A stretch of DNA of 64,000 bases, taken from positions 40,796 to 104,795 of the forward strand of contig CANJLB010000007.1 in NCBI GenBank assembly GCA_947475065.1. Reading direction: 5' to 3'. Below, piece after piece: positions 57,119 to 64,000 of the stretch. Made by a program: the position numbers and the translations under genes. Every line of letters starts with the position of its first letter. The stretch's first letter is position 1. This DNA comes from Opitutia bacterium (GTDB taxonomy: Bacteria; Verrucomicrobiota; Verrucomicrobiia; Opitutales; Opitutaceae). The notes under the pieces are model-generated. The model did no database searches. It saw nothing but the letters and a program-made list of their open reading frames with translations, and was not told where the DNA came from.

Positions 57119-59074
57119 TTACGGCAGCTCCTCCAGCCAGCGCTTGATATAGGCGTCCTGAGCCTTTTCCAGCTCGGCGCCGGTGCGGGCGGGACCGGGA
57201 TCGGGCGTGATGACGGGCGATTGCACGGCCGTCTGGCCGCCGGAGCGGATTGCGGTCACGCGACTGATGCGGTCGTAGACCAGGATGCTAATGTGCCGTT
57301 CCCACACTGTCTCCAGCTCAAAGCCGGGACCAAGGTCGTCGGTCGGCTCCAGCTGCAGCGTGCCGCCCTCGGGATCCACGCGGAACTGCTGGAACACATA
57401 CATCGCGGTGAAGCCGCGGTTGCGGAGCAGCCAGAGCAGGTCGTTCGCGCGGGCCTTCGCCTGCGCGGGCGGCGTGGCGCTCACGCGGTTGACGATCCAG
57501 AAAGTCGAATCACGGTCAATGAACAGGTAGTCGCGCTCGGGATATTTTTTGAGAAATTCCTGCCGCCACGCCATCTCGATCCCCGGCGTGTATTCCCGGG
57601 CGTAGGCCTGCTTCGCCATGACGGGCAGACTGTGCGTGACCAGGGCCGCGAGGGCGAGTCCGCTAAGCACCTGCCAGCCACGCGTGGTGAACCGCAGGTG
57701 GGCGCTGGCGGCGACGAGGGCGAGCAGGAACAGCAAGTGGATCGGCAGGCTGAGACGGTGGATAACGTATTCGTCAATATGCCGGTAATAAAACATCAGC
57801 AGCACCGCGCCCGCAAACAGTCCGCCGCCCATGGCCGCCAGCGCCATGTCGGCCGGGGCGGTGGTGCGTGGGGCCCGCAGGGTGCTCACGATCCACAGCC
57901 CGAAGAACGGCAGGGCAAGCAGCCCGAGGGCGGAGAACAGCGGAGAGCTGGGCTGGTAGCCGTTGAAAAACTGGGTTTTGTCCGCGTCGAAGAAAAATCT
58001 CAGCGCGCTACCGAGGTTGCCGGAGAAGTAATCCAGCGCGAACGGCGTGTCCGCCCCCGGCACGCTGGCCAGTTCCCAAGCGTTGGGGTTGATGGAGAAA
58101 ACCCGGTGCTGCCAGAGCCAGGGCAGCAAAAGCATCGGGGCGATGATGACCGGCCAGCTGAGGGTTACGCGGCCGTCGCGCCACCACGCCCACAGTGCGA
58201 GCGCCGCCACCGGCAGGAGAAAGATCACCGACTCGTAACGTGCGTAGGCCAGCAGCACCGCGCCCAGCACGAGCGCCTCCTGCGCGACGGCGTCGCGCCG
58301 GGCCGCAAATTCCCGCGCGAGCAGCGCGACCGCCGCCAGCATGACGAGGTTGAGCAGGTCGAAGCCGCCGCCGGCCATCTGCTGCCCGAGCAGCGGCAGC
58401 CCGGCCAGTAGCAGCACCGCCGCCGTTCCCGCCCACGGCGAACCGCCCACGGCGCGGCCGAGCAGCCAGACGAGGGCGAGCAGCATGAGGCCGAGGGCAG
58501 TGTTCACATAAAACGGATTTTCCACCCGGTAGCCGGTTAGGTCATGCGTGAGGGCGACGAGGAAGGGGAAAAAAAACGGCCGCTTGTCGAGCACGCCTTG
58601 GGCGATCTGAAACGGCCCCTGCACGTCGTGCGCCCGGGCCGGGTAGGCGGCGTCGCGGTCGAGGTGCATGCCCATGGAGGTGCCCAGCAGAAGCACCTCG
58701 TCCTCCAGAATTTTGAAGCCATAATGCTCGTGCGCGAGCAGGACGCCGCCGCCGGCCAGCACCAGCGCCAGCGCGGCCGCCTCCGTGCGGCCGGGCCGCC
58801 GCGCGCGCCACGCGTCGCACCCGACGCGCCAGGCCGCATGCGCAAACAGCACGAACGCCCCGAGCATGACCCAATAGCCGCTTTTCACCGCCGCCTGGAT
58901 GGCGGTGGCGTCCGCCAGTCCGTCCATGTCATGGGCGGAGAGCCCGCCGCCCGCCGCCAGCCCGGCGGCCAGCCGGGCGGGGAGCAGCCACAGGCCTGCC
59001 AGCAGGGCGACGGCCGAGGAGAGGGCGACAAGCCAGATGCGGCGGTCTCGGACCAGGTGGGAAAAAAAGGGCAT
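57119..59074 (-). CDS. GT-C-like integral membrane protein, paralogue 2
   Basis: A 651-residue multi-span protein similar to its downstream neighbour: LDKRPFFFPFLVALTHDLTG, YRVENPFYVNTALGLMLL, LLAYARYESVIFLLPVAAL and YDRISRVTAIRSGG. The acidic loop is FKILEDEVLLLGTSMGMHLD. The clear pairwise likeness indicates tandem duplication. ATG 59074 is used; an in-frame GTG at 59089 overlaps the upstream terminator stem. It follows the pseudopilin gene across an intrinsic terminator. Probable glycosyltransferase; acceptor unknown. Confidence 0.75.
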   Translation of the reverse strand: MPFFSHLVRDRRIWLVALSSAVALLAGLWLLPARLAAGLAAGGGLSAHDMDGLADATAIQAAVKSGYWVMLGAFVLFAHAAWRVGCDAWRARRPGRTEAAALALVLAGGGVLLAHEHYGFKILEDEVLLLGTSMGMHLDRDAAYPARAHDVQGPFQIAQGVLDKRPFFFPFLVALTHDLTGYRVENPFYVNTALGLMLLALVWLLGRAVGGSPWAGTAAVLLLAGLPLLGQQMAGGGFDLLNLVMLAAVALLAREFAARRDAVAQEALVLGAVLLAYARYESVIFLLPVAALALWAWWRDGRVTLSWPVIIAPMLLLPWLWQHRVFSINPNAWELASVPGADTPFALDYFSGNLGSALRFFFDADKTQFFNGYQPSSPLFSALGLLALPFFGLWIVSTLRAPRTTAPADMALAAMGGGLFAGAVLLMFYYRHIDEYVIHRLSLPIHLLFLLALVAASAHLRFTTRGWQVLSGLALAALVTHSLPVMAKQAYAREYTPGIEMAWRQEFLKKYPERDYLFIDRDSTFWIVNRVSATPPAQAKARANDLLWLLRNRGFTAMYVFQQFRVDPEGGTLQLEPTDDLGPGFELETVWERHISILVYDRISRVTAIRSGGQTAVQSPVITPDPGPARTGAELEKAQDAYIKRWLEELP

Positions 59075-59104
59075 AAAAAAGCCGTCCACGTTGAAATGGA
59101 CGGC
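59075..59104 (-). terminator. Intrinsic terminator after the pseudopilin gene
   Basis: On the minus strand, GCCGTCCA and TGGACGGC form an 8-bp stem over an 8-nt loop, followed by six T residues that run straight into the ATG of the next gene at 59074. The position separates high pilin-type expression from the membrane protein genes. Confidence 0.8.
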
Positions 59105-59129
59105 TCGAAAGAGTGCAATCAGACTTCGT

Positions 59130-59489
59130 TCAGGGCGCGATGGTGACGGTGCGCGCTCCGGCGATGCCGGAGGCGGTGATCGCCGTCCGCTCCAAGATGG
59201 TCGCTGTGTAGGATTCGTTGGCCACAGTCTGGAAGCTCTTGACGTATTGGGTGGCGTTGGAGCCGACGAGGTCAGCCGAGGTCACGGAGCTGACGCCCTT
59301 GTCGAGGTAGTATTGCTCAGCGGCCTGCACGATCTGGCGCAGATTGTTGGTGACCGTCTTGTCCTGGGAGGACGTACGGACCTTATTGAACGCCGGAACG
59401 GCCATCGCGGCCAGGAGGCCGATGATGACGACAACGATCATGATTTCGACGAGGGTGAAGCCCTTGCTAGTGCGGGGGGAGGTTTTCAT
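59130..59489 (-). CDS. Type IV pilin / type II secretion pseudopilin-like protein
   Basis: A 119-residue prepilin. The N-terminus MKTSPRTSKG is followed by the class III signal cleavage G|FTLVEIMIVVVIIGLLA, with Glu at mature position 5 and a 20-residue hydrophobic helix. The C-terminal part is small (LRQIVQAAEQYYLDKGVSSV, TVANESYTATILERTAIT) with no Cys pair. ATG 59489 begins the classical leader. Upstream sequence (59490-59690) is AT-rich and probably holds its promoter. Related proteins assemble pili or type II secretion pseudopili; no assembly genes are in the window. Confidence 0.85.
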   Translation of the reverse strand: MKTSPRTSKGFTLVEIMIVVVIIGLLAAMAVPAFNKVRTSSQDKTVTNNLRQIVQAAEQYYLDKGVSSVTSADLVGSNATQYVKSFQTVANESYTATILERTAITASGIAGARTVTIAP

Positions 59490-59690
59490 GGCTAGTATTT
59501 TTATGGTGGATGATATAAGATACTCAAGAGCGAGCAGTACGTTGAGGTAATGCCCGGCCTTCAGCACCAAGGCAAGGTAATTTTTGCTATAAATTTGCTA
59601 AAAGAAACAGGTGGCGGACGCAGCTCGAATGGGAAAAAAAGACGTAAAACCTACAAAATTCACTACACAAATATATGCATATAAACGACT

Positions 59691-60230
59691 TTATGTATTT
59701 TTTATTCGTTTGGTCGAGACAGCCTTCCTCTTTGGCTTGGCCGAGGGCTTGGGTTTTGATTTCGCGGGGACTTTGGGCCGTTTGGTTGCTGACTTGCGCG
59801 GCGCGGGTGGTTTGGGAGGTGGAGCGAGCAGGGCGGGTGTCGCGATTTCCACGGCGTCACGCCACAGTCGCTCAAGCGCGTAGTGCGCGCGTTGCGCAGG
59901 CGTGAAAAGATGCGCCATGATCTGATAGGCGTCCACCACGGTCCAGCCGGAACCGGGCTGGCCGCCGTCGGTGCCGGCGATGGGTGCGTGCGCTGCGTCC
60001 AGGATGCGCTCTACCTCGATGCGGAGCGCGCGCAGGTGCGGCTCCGATCCGCCGGTGGCCAGCACCAGCCAGTCGGTGATGGAAGACTGGGCGCCGACAT
60101 GGAGCACACGCAGGTTCTCGGCCTTCTTGGCGTCGAGGGCACGCACGAGCTCGACGAGCAGAGGAGGCGGTTCGATGCGGCTGGCCGCCTGTGCGGCGGG
60201 CAGTTTTTTTTTCTTCGGCTGGGCGGACAT
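59691..60230 (-). CDS. rsfS: Ribosomal silencing factor RsfS
   Basis: A 179-residue protein. The RsfS domain (about 25-130) has LVRALDAKKAENLRVLHVGA, SITDWLVLATGGSEPHLRAL and WTVVDAYQIMAHLFTPAQRA. RsfS binds uL14 and blocks subunit joining when nutrients are short. A Lys/Pro/Ala-rich tail (KSATKRPKVPAKSKPKPSAK) extends it beyond the usual 105-120 residues. It starts 2 bp after the nadD stop, the conserved nadD-rsfS pair. Confidence 0.93.
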   Translation of the reverse strand: MSAQPKKKKLPAAQAASRIEPPPLLVELVRALDAKKAENLRVLHVGAQSSITDWLVLATGGSEPHLRALRIEVERILDAAHAPIAGTDGGQPGSGWTVVDAYQIMAHLFTPAQRAHYALERLWRDAVEIATPALLAPPPKPPAPRKSATKRPKVPAKSKPKPSAKPKRKAVSTKRIKNT

Positions 60231-60232
60231 GG

Positions 60233-60817
60233 TCAGAGATAGAGACCCCTTTCACGCAGATAAACAACTGCCTTCTGTGGCATCCACGCGTCCACCGGTG
60301 CGGCATGCCGGAGCCTTTCCCTCAGTTCGGTCGAACTGATGTCAACCTGTCGCCCGGCCACAGGCGTCAGCCGCAGGCCCGGGATCGCGGCATCTGCGAC
60401 TGCCGGCGACCCATGTCCGGGACGCGCGACGGCGATGAACTCCACCAGCCGTGTCAGCTCGCCAATTTCATACCAGCGTGACAGTTGCGCGAGCTGGTCC
60501 GCCCCGATGATCCAAAAGAGCGTGTCGTCCGGCCGGGTGGTGTGGAAATGCCGCGCGGTGTCCACCGTGTAGCTCACGCCCCCGCGGTTCACCTCGAAAT
60601 CAGACACCTCGAAGCGCGGGTCGTCAGCAACCGCTGCCCGGAGCATGGCCAGCCGGTCCGCTGCGGTCGCGCGAGCAGGGTCGGGCTTGAGCGGCGCCTG
60701 CGCCGCCGGCACAAACACCACGCGGTCGAGCGCCGCGCCGTCGCATGCGTCGGCCGCAGCCGCGAGGTGGCCGTTGTGCACCGGGTCGAAGCTGCCGCCG
60801 AGGAAACCGATTTTCAC
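60233..60817 (-). CDS. nadD: Nicotinate-nucleotide adenylyltransferase
   Basis: A 194-residue NadD that makes deamido-NAD from nicotinate mononucleotide and ATP. Motifs are GFLGGSFDPVHNGHLAAAAD with the (H/T)xGH-type HNGH site, the ISSTELRERL motif corresponding to ISSTxIR, and FWIIGADQLAQLSRWYEI. Length is typical. It is upstream of rsfS on the same strand and divergent from the membrane protein gene at 60965. Confidence 0.95.
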   Translation of the reverse strand: MKIGFLGGSFDPVHNGHLAAAADACDGAALDRVVFVPAAQAPLKPDPARATAADRLAMLRAAVADDPRFEVSDFEVNRGGVSYTVDTARHFHTTRPDDTLFWIIGADQLAQLSRWYEIGELTRLVEFIAVARPGHGSPAVADAAIPGLRLTPVAGRQVDISSTELRERLRHAAPVDAWMPQKAVVYLRERGLYL

Positions 60818-60964
60818 GCGCCGTCAAGCTGGCCGGCAGGGGTGCCCCCCGGCAAGGCTCGTTTTCCAATGTTGCCCTCCGCGCCGTGGCCGCGAGCATC
60901 GGGCCATGCCGTCAACGCACCGTCACGCCGTGCCCGCGCCGGGCCGCCGGCCTGTTTCCCCGCG

Positions 60965-62227
60965 ATGAATCCGCTTTGGTCACGTCTGCGCTGGCGGGCC
61001 GCGGTCGTGGCGGGTGCGTTGCTGGCCTTGCTCACGCTCATCACGCACGAGGAGGGGTGGGATTGGCTCGGCGTGCAGCATCTGCGTCCGTATTTTTTCG
61101 ATCTCGTAGCGATTCTCGCCGCCGGACAGGCGTGGAGCCAGGGGCTCGATGTGTATGCCCCCAACCCGTTCGATCCCTTTCACCGGCCGCATGTCTATGG
61201 GCCGTGGTGGCTCGTGAGCGGACCGCTTGGGCTGACCACCACCGATGCGCGCTGGCTCGGTGCGCTGCTCGGGCTCGCGTTTTTGGTCGCCGCCGCCACC
61301 GTGCTAGCGCCACGCCGGCCGGGCGCCGCACTGGTGTCGCTGTTGCTGCTGCTCTCGCCGCCGGTGCTCTACGGCCTTGAGCGGGCCAACAACGACCTCG
61401 TGGTTTTCCTGCTGCTCGCCGCCGGCGGCGCGCTGGCCGCGCGGGCGACACGCCGGGCGGCAGGGTGGGGGGCCGGGCTGCTTGGGCTGGCCGCGGTGTT
61501 GAAAATTTATCCTCTGGTCGCGTTGCCGGCGCTGGCTGCACGCGCGGGGCCGCGCCGCCGGGCGCTGGGGTGGCTCGGCGGCGCGGTGGGGGCCTGCCTG
61601 CTGGTATTTCTGCTCTGGCGTGCGGACTACGCCAGCGCGCTGGCCGGGGCACCGCGGCCCGAGACGATTTTTGCCTATGGCCGGCAGGTGTTTTCATTGG
61701 TCTGGGCGCAATGGCCGCACCTGCGCGGACCGATGCTGCTTGCCGGGCTGCCGGTGCTGGCCTTGGCGGTGGGCTGGATGGTGGTGCGGCGTCGCGCGTT
61801 GTTCGCGGCGGTGCCCTGCACCGGCGCGGCGTCGGCGTGGTTTGTCGGGGGTGCGCTTTCGTGGTTGTTTTGCTGGGCGGCCAACACCAACTACCCCTAT
61901 CGCGCCGTCCTGCTGCTCCTGCCGGCGGGGCTCTGGCTCGCACAGGCGCAGGGGGCCGACGCGCCCCGCGCCGCGTTGGCGCGAATGCAGCTTGCCGCCT
62001 GCGTGCTGGCACTCTGGCTCTGGCCGCTCAAATGGTGGTGGGCCGACGCGCTCGCCGGCGGCCCGGCCGGGGCCGATCTCGCGTTGGCGGCGGTCTTTGC
62101 CGCCGAACAGGCGCTCGTGGCCGCGATCAATCTCGCGCTCGTGGTCGGCGTAGCGGGCTGGGCGTGGCGGCGATGGCATGGGTCCGGCGATGAGACCGGC
62201 TCCGCGCCCGCTGTGGCCCTCGCGTGA
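60965..62227 (+). CDS. GT87/DUF2029-like integral membrane glycosyltransferase
   Basis: A 420-residue protein with about 10-11 membrane spans. The DUF2029 signature is visible: GPWWLVSGPLGLTTTDARWL, YGLERANNDLVVFLLLAAGG and LLGLAAVLKIYPLVALPALA. GT87 members such as PimE add mannose from polyprenyl-phosphate-mannose to lipid glycans. Start ATG 60965 (MNPLWSRLRWRAAVV) is preferred over a longer frame. The stop overlaps the next start (GTGA), so the two genes are coupled. Confidence 0.8.
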   Translation: MNPLWSRLRWRAAVVAGALLALLTLITHEEGWDWLGVQHLRPYFFDLVAILAAGQAWSQGLDVYAPNPFDPFHRPHVYGPWWLVSGPLGLTTTDARWLGALLGLAFLVAAATVLAPRRPGAALVSLLLLLSPPVLYGLERANNDLVVFLLLAAGGALAARATRRAAGWGAGLLGLAAVLKIYPLVALPALAARAGPRRRALGWLGGAVGACLLVFLLWRADYASALAGAPRPETIFAYGRQVFSLVWAQWPHLRGPMLLAGLPVLALAVGWMVVRRRALFAAVPCTGAASAWFVGGALSWLFCWAANTNYPYRAVLLLLPAGLWLAQAQGADAPRAALARMQLAACVLALWLWPLKWWWADALAGGPAGADLALAAVFAAEQALVAAINLALVVGVAGWAWRRWHGSGDETGSAPAVALA

Positions 62228-63735
62228 AATCCCTCCTGTCCATCGCGATGCCGCCCGCCGCCGACCAGCCTCCGTCTTCCGTGCCGCGTGCGGCGCTGTA
62301 CCGTTTCGGGCTGGCGCTCGCCGCCGCCGGCTGGCTGGCGCTGGTTTGGAACGCGCTCTGCACCGTGCCGGGCGTACCGTGGAACCCCGCGCGGCTCGCC
62401 CCGAGCTTTGCGCTGGCGCGCGGGCTGCCGATCTATGCGCTGCGGGACTCGGGCGCGCACCTCGGCTGGATTTACGGGCCGGTTTTCCCGCTGTGGTATC
62501 TGCCCGTCACGCTGACGGACAACCCCACGCTGGCGCTGGTGTTTGCGGGCCTGATCAACCTCGCGACACTGCTCCTGCCGCCCGCACTGGTGCTGGCCGC
62601 CGCCGGCGTGGCGCGTGGGCGCGGGCTGGCGGCCGCGACGCTCACCGCCGCCGTGCTGCTGGCGGGCGACCACTCCCTTTGGGCCGGATATTATTTCGTC
62701 CATGTGGACGCCGTCTGTATAGCGCTCGGCGTGGCCGGCTGCGTGGCGCTGCACCGGGCGGCACTGCACGGCGGACGGCGCTGGCTGCACCTCGCCGCAC
62801 TCGGGGTGGTGCTGGCGTTTTGGACCAAGATGCTGGCGCTGCCGCTTTTCCTCGCGCTGCCGCTGTGGCTCTGGCGCGAGCGGCGCGAGCTCGTGGGCGC
62901 GCTGCTGTTTGCGCTGCTGCTGTGGGGCGGGCTGGTGTCGCTGGCGGTGCTGGCATGTTTCGGTCCGGAGGAGATTTTTTTCAACGGCTGGCTGTTTCAC
63001 GCGCGCAATCCGTGGGTTGGCGGCGGGGCTCTGCTGTGGGAAAACACCGGCAAGGTGCTCGGATACGCGTGGGTGTGGCTCGCCCTGCTGCTATGGCTCT
63101 GGGGTGACGGCCTGGCTGCCAGTCCGGCGGCCAGACGGCTGCCCGCCCGCGCGGCCTCGCTCGTGCGGCTGCTGCTGTGGGCGGCGGTGTGCCAGCTTCC
63201 GCTCGGTCTGATCGCCCCCCTCAAGTCGGGCGGCACGCTTGGCTCGCTGCACTCGGTCGAGTGGGCAATGCTCGCGGCGATGGTGGCGCTCTGGCACCGC
63301 TGGTCGCAGCCGGGGGGCATGGGGGAAGCCGTGCGGCCGGCGATGATCTTTGCGCTGGCGGTGCTGGCCTCGCTCGTGATGGCCGGCTGTAGCATCTTCG
63401 AATTCGAAGGTGTCTGGACGCCCTATCGCGGCTTGGAAACCGACCTCGCGCTGGCCCGGGCCCAGGCGGGACGGATCTATTTTCCGTGGAACCCCATGCT
63501 GACGATCATCACCGAGCGCCGTGTCTATCCCCTCGACGATGCGCTTTACGGCCTGGCGACCGCCGGCTTGGAGCCGCCGCCGGAAAAAATCCGCGCCGCC
63601 GTGCCGGCGGGCGCGGCGTTGATCTATTACGACAACGCCCAGAGCCGATTTGCGGAGCGGTATTTCCAGCCGCCGGCCGTGCGCCCATCGGACCCCACAG
63701 TGCCGTCTGTGCAGCCGAGCGCGGGCAATCCTTAG
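62224..63735 (+). CDS. Hypothetical GT-C-like integral membrane protein
   Basis: A 503-residue protein with about 11 membrane spans. Start GTG 62224 overlaps the upstream stop (GTGA); ATG 62248 is an alternative. Features are LRDSGAHLGWIYGPVFPLWY, LAGDHSLWAGYYFVHVDAVC, FWTKMLALPLFLALPLWLW and a C-terminal soluble tail (RVYPLDDALYGLATAGLEPP). The overall layout, with a long hydrophobic core and short periplasmic tail, resembles glycosyltransferases of the GT-C fold, but no family-specific catalytic motif is certain. Probably works with the preceding GT87-like protein. Confidence 0.65.
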   Translation: MKSLLSIAMPPAADQPPSSVPRAALYRFGLALAAAGWLALVWNALCTVPGVPWNPARLAPSFALARGLPIYALRDSGAHLGWIYGPVFPLWYLPVTLTDNPTLALVFAGLINLATLLLPPALVLAAAGVARGRGLAAATLTAAVLLAGDHSLWAGYYFVHVDAVCIALGVAGCVALHRAALHGGRRWLHLAALGVVLAFWTKMLALPLFLALPLWLWRERRELVGALLFALLLWGGLVSLAVLACFGPEEIFFNGWLFHARNPWVGGGALLWENTGKVLGYAWVWLALLLWLWGDGLAASPAARRLPARAASLVRLLLWAAVCQLPLGLIAPLKSGGTLGSLHSVEWAMLAAMVALWHRWSQPGGMGEAVRPAMIFALAVLASLVMAGCSIFEFEGVWTPYRGLETDLALARAQAGRIYFPWNPMLTIITERRVYPLDDALYGLATAGLEPPPEKIRAAVPAGAALIYYDNAQSRFAERYFQPPAVRPSDPTVPSVQPSAGNP

Positions 63736-63808
63736 ACCCCGAGCGCGTTTTTGCCGCACGCCGAGGTTGACCGCCCGCGCTGCGCCGGCGAGAGTCGGTG
63801 GCGCGCGA

Positions 63809-63894
63809 GCCCTCGTGGCGGAATGGTAGACGCTGGGGACTTAAAATCTCCTGACCGTAAGGTCATGCCGGTTCGATCCCGGCCGGGGGCACCA
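63809..63894 (+). tRNA. tRNA-Leu(UAA)
   Basis: Acceptor GCCCTCG (63809-63815) pairs with CGGGGGC; discriminator A and encoded CCA end at 63894. The anticodon loop is CTTAAAA with anticodon TAA, stem GGGGA/TCTCC. The T-arm has GGTTCGATCCC, and the long variable arm is TGACCGTAAGGTCA. All match a bacterial class II leucine tRNA. Confidence 0.97.
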
Positions 63895-64000
63895 TTCATT
63901 GACAACAACATATGAAATATTTTAAGACCCCATCTGTTCGGTGTCAAAACTGACATTCCGGTTACATTCCGGTTTTAGAGGCTCTGGGCGCGGGGATTGC
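63895..64000. other. Compositional shift after tRNA-Leu
   Basis: Immediately after CCA the sequence becomes AT-rich (ACAACATATGAAATATTTTA) and contains a tandem 11-bp repeat, ACATTCCGGTT, around 63950-63975. tRNA 3' ends are common integration sites, so this may be the edge of an island that lies to the right. No integrase or att duplication is visible in the window. Confidence 0.3.

Noticed and set aside
63732..63956. Minus-strand ORF across tRNA-Leu
   Set aside because: It is an artefact of reading the tRNA gene antisense.

Overview
The window is high-GC bacterial chromosome, densely packed on both strands. Gene content and intergenic repeats point to Verrucomicrobiota, most likely Opitutaceae. 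This is inferred from a chlamydia-like class Ic ribonucleotide reductase with three N-terminal ATP-cones, LpxB/Lol/LpoB genes typical of a diderm envelope, a HemA without its dimerisation tail, and many palindromic intergenic repeats. No rRNA, CRISPR array or complete prophage is visible.

Layout. 1-1800: left-truncated peptide-transporter lipoprotein and a secreted protein. 1900-8461: lysS, a lolE/lolD-type lipoprotein exporter, a Gfo/Idh dehydrogenase, a RAYT (REP-associated transposase) and lpxB. 8556-13418: a P450 divergent from a WS/DGAT-like acyltransferase, then ccsA/hemX and hemA. 13732-21145: an S41 protease, argD, argB, divergent argJ, a secreted protein and an SGNH hydrolase. 21141-22276: an accessory stretch with nested palindromes, a Val-rich leader peptide with an attenuator-like terminator, and two small ORFs. 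22368-25170: a DUF983 protein and a BlaI/M56 pair whose membrane protease ends in a secretin-like domain. 25337-28483: methyltransferase, FAD oxidoreductase and type III polyketide synthase, interleaved with repeats. 28615-31613: a TMTC-like TPR membrane protein and lipA. 31830-36632: paired NrdR-type boxes, nrdB and nrdA. 36848-41298: secreted protein, serS, trmL, small lipoprotein, rpsB and tsf. 41498-45837: a five-gene lipoprotein operon (glycine-zipper, lpoB, ycfL-like, unknown, COG3014-like). 46004-50829: marR, RND adaptor and RND pump. 51008-53398: ECF sigma factor operon. 53740-59489: methyltransferase/GT2 fusion, two tandem GT-C-like membrane paralogues and a pseudopilin. 59691-63735: rsfS, nadD and two GT-C-like membrane proteins. 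63809: tRNA-Leu(UAA), followed by a shift to AT-rich sequence.

The most distinctive feature is the repeat load. At least three short palindrome families and two longer inverted-repeat families sit between genes. Some supply host stop codons, and one REP copy lies in frame inside lpxB. The best candidates for new biology are the M56-secretin fusion with a repressor operator over the blaI start codon, the type III PKS cluster, and the attenuator with no obvious amino-acid gene behind it. Coordinates and motifs were read by eye; family names come from recognised motifs, not database searches.
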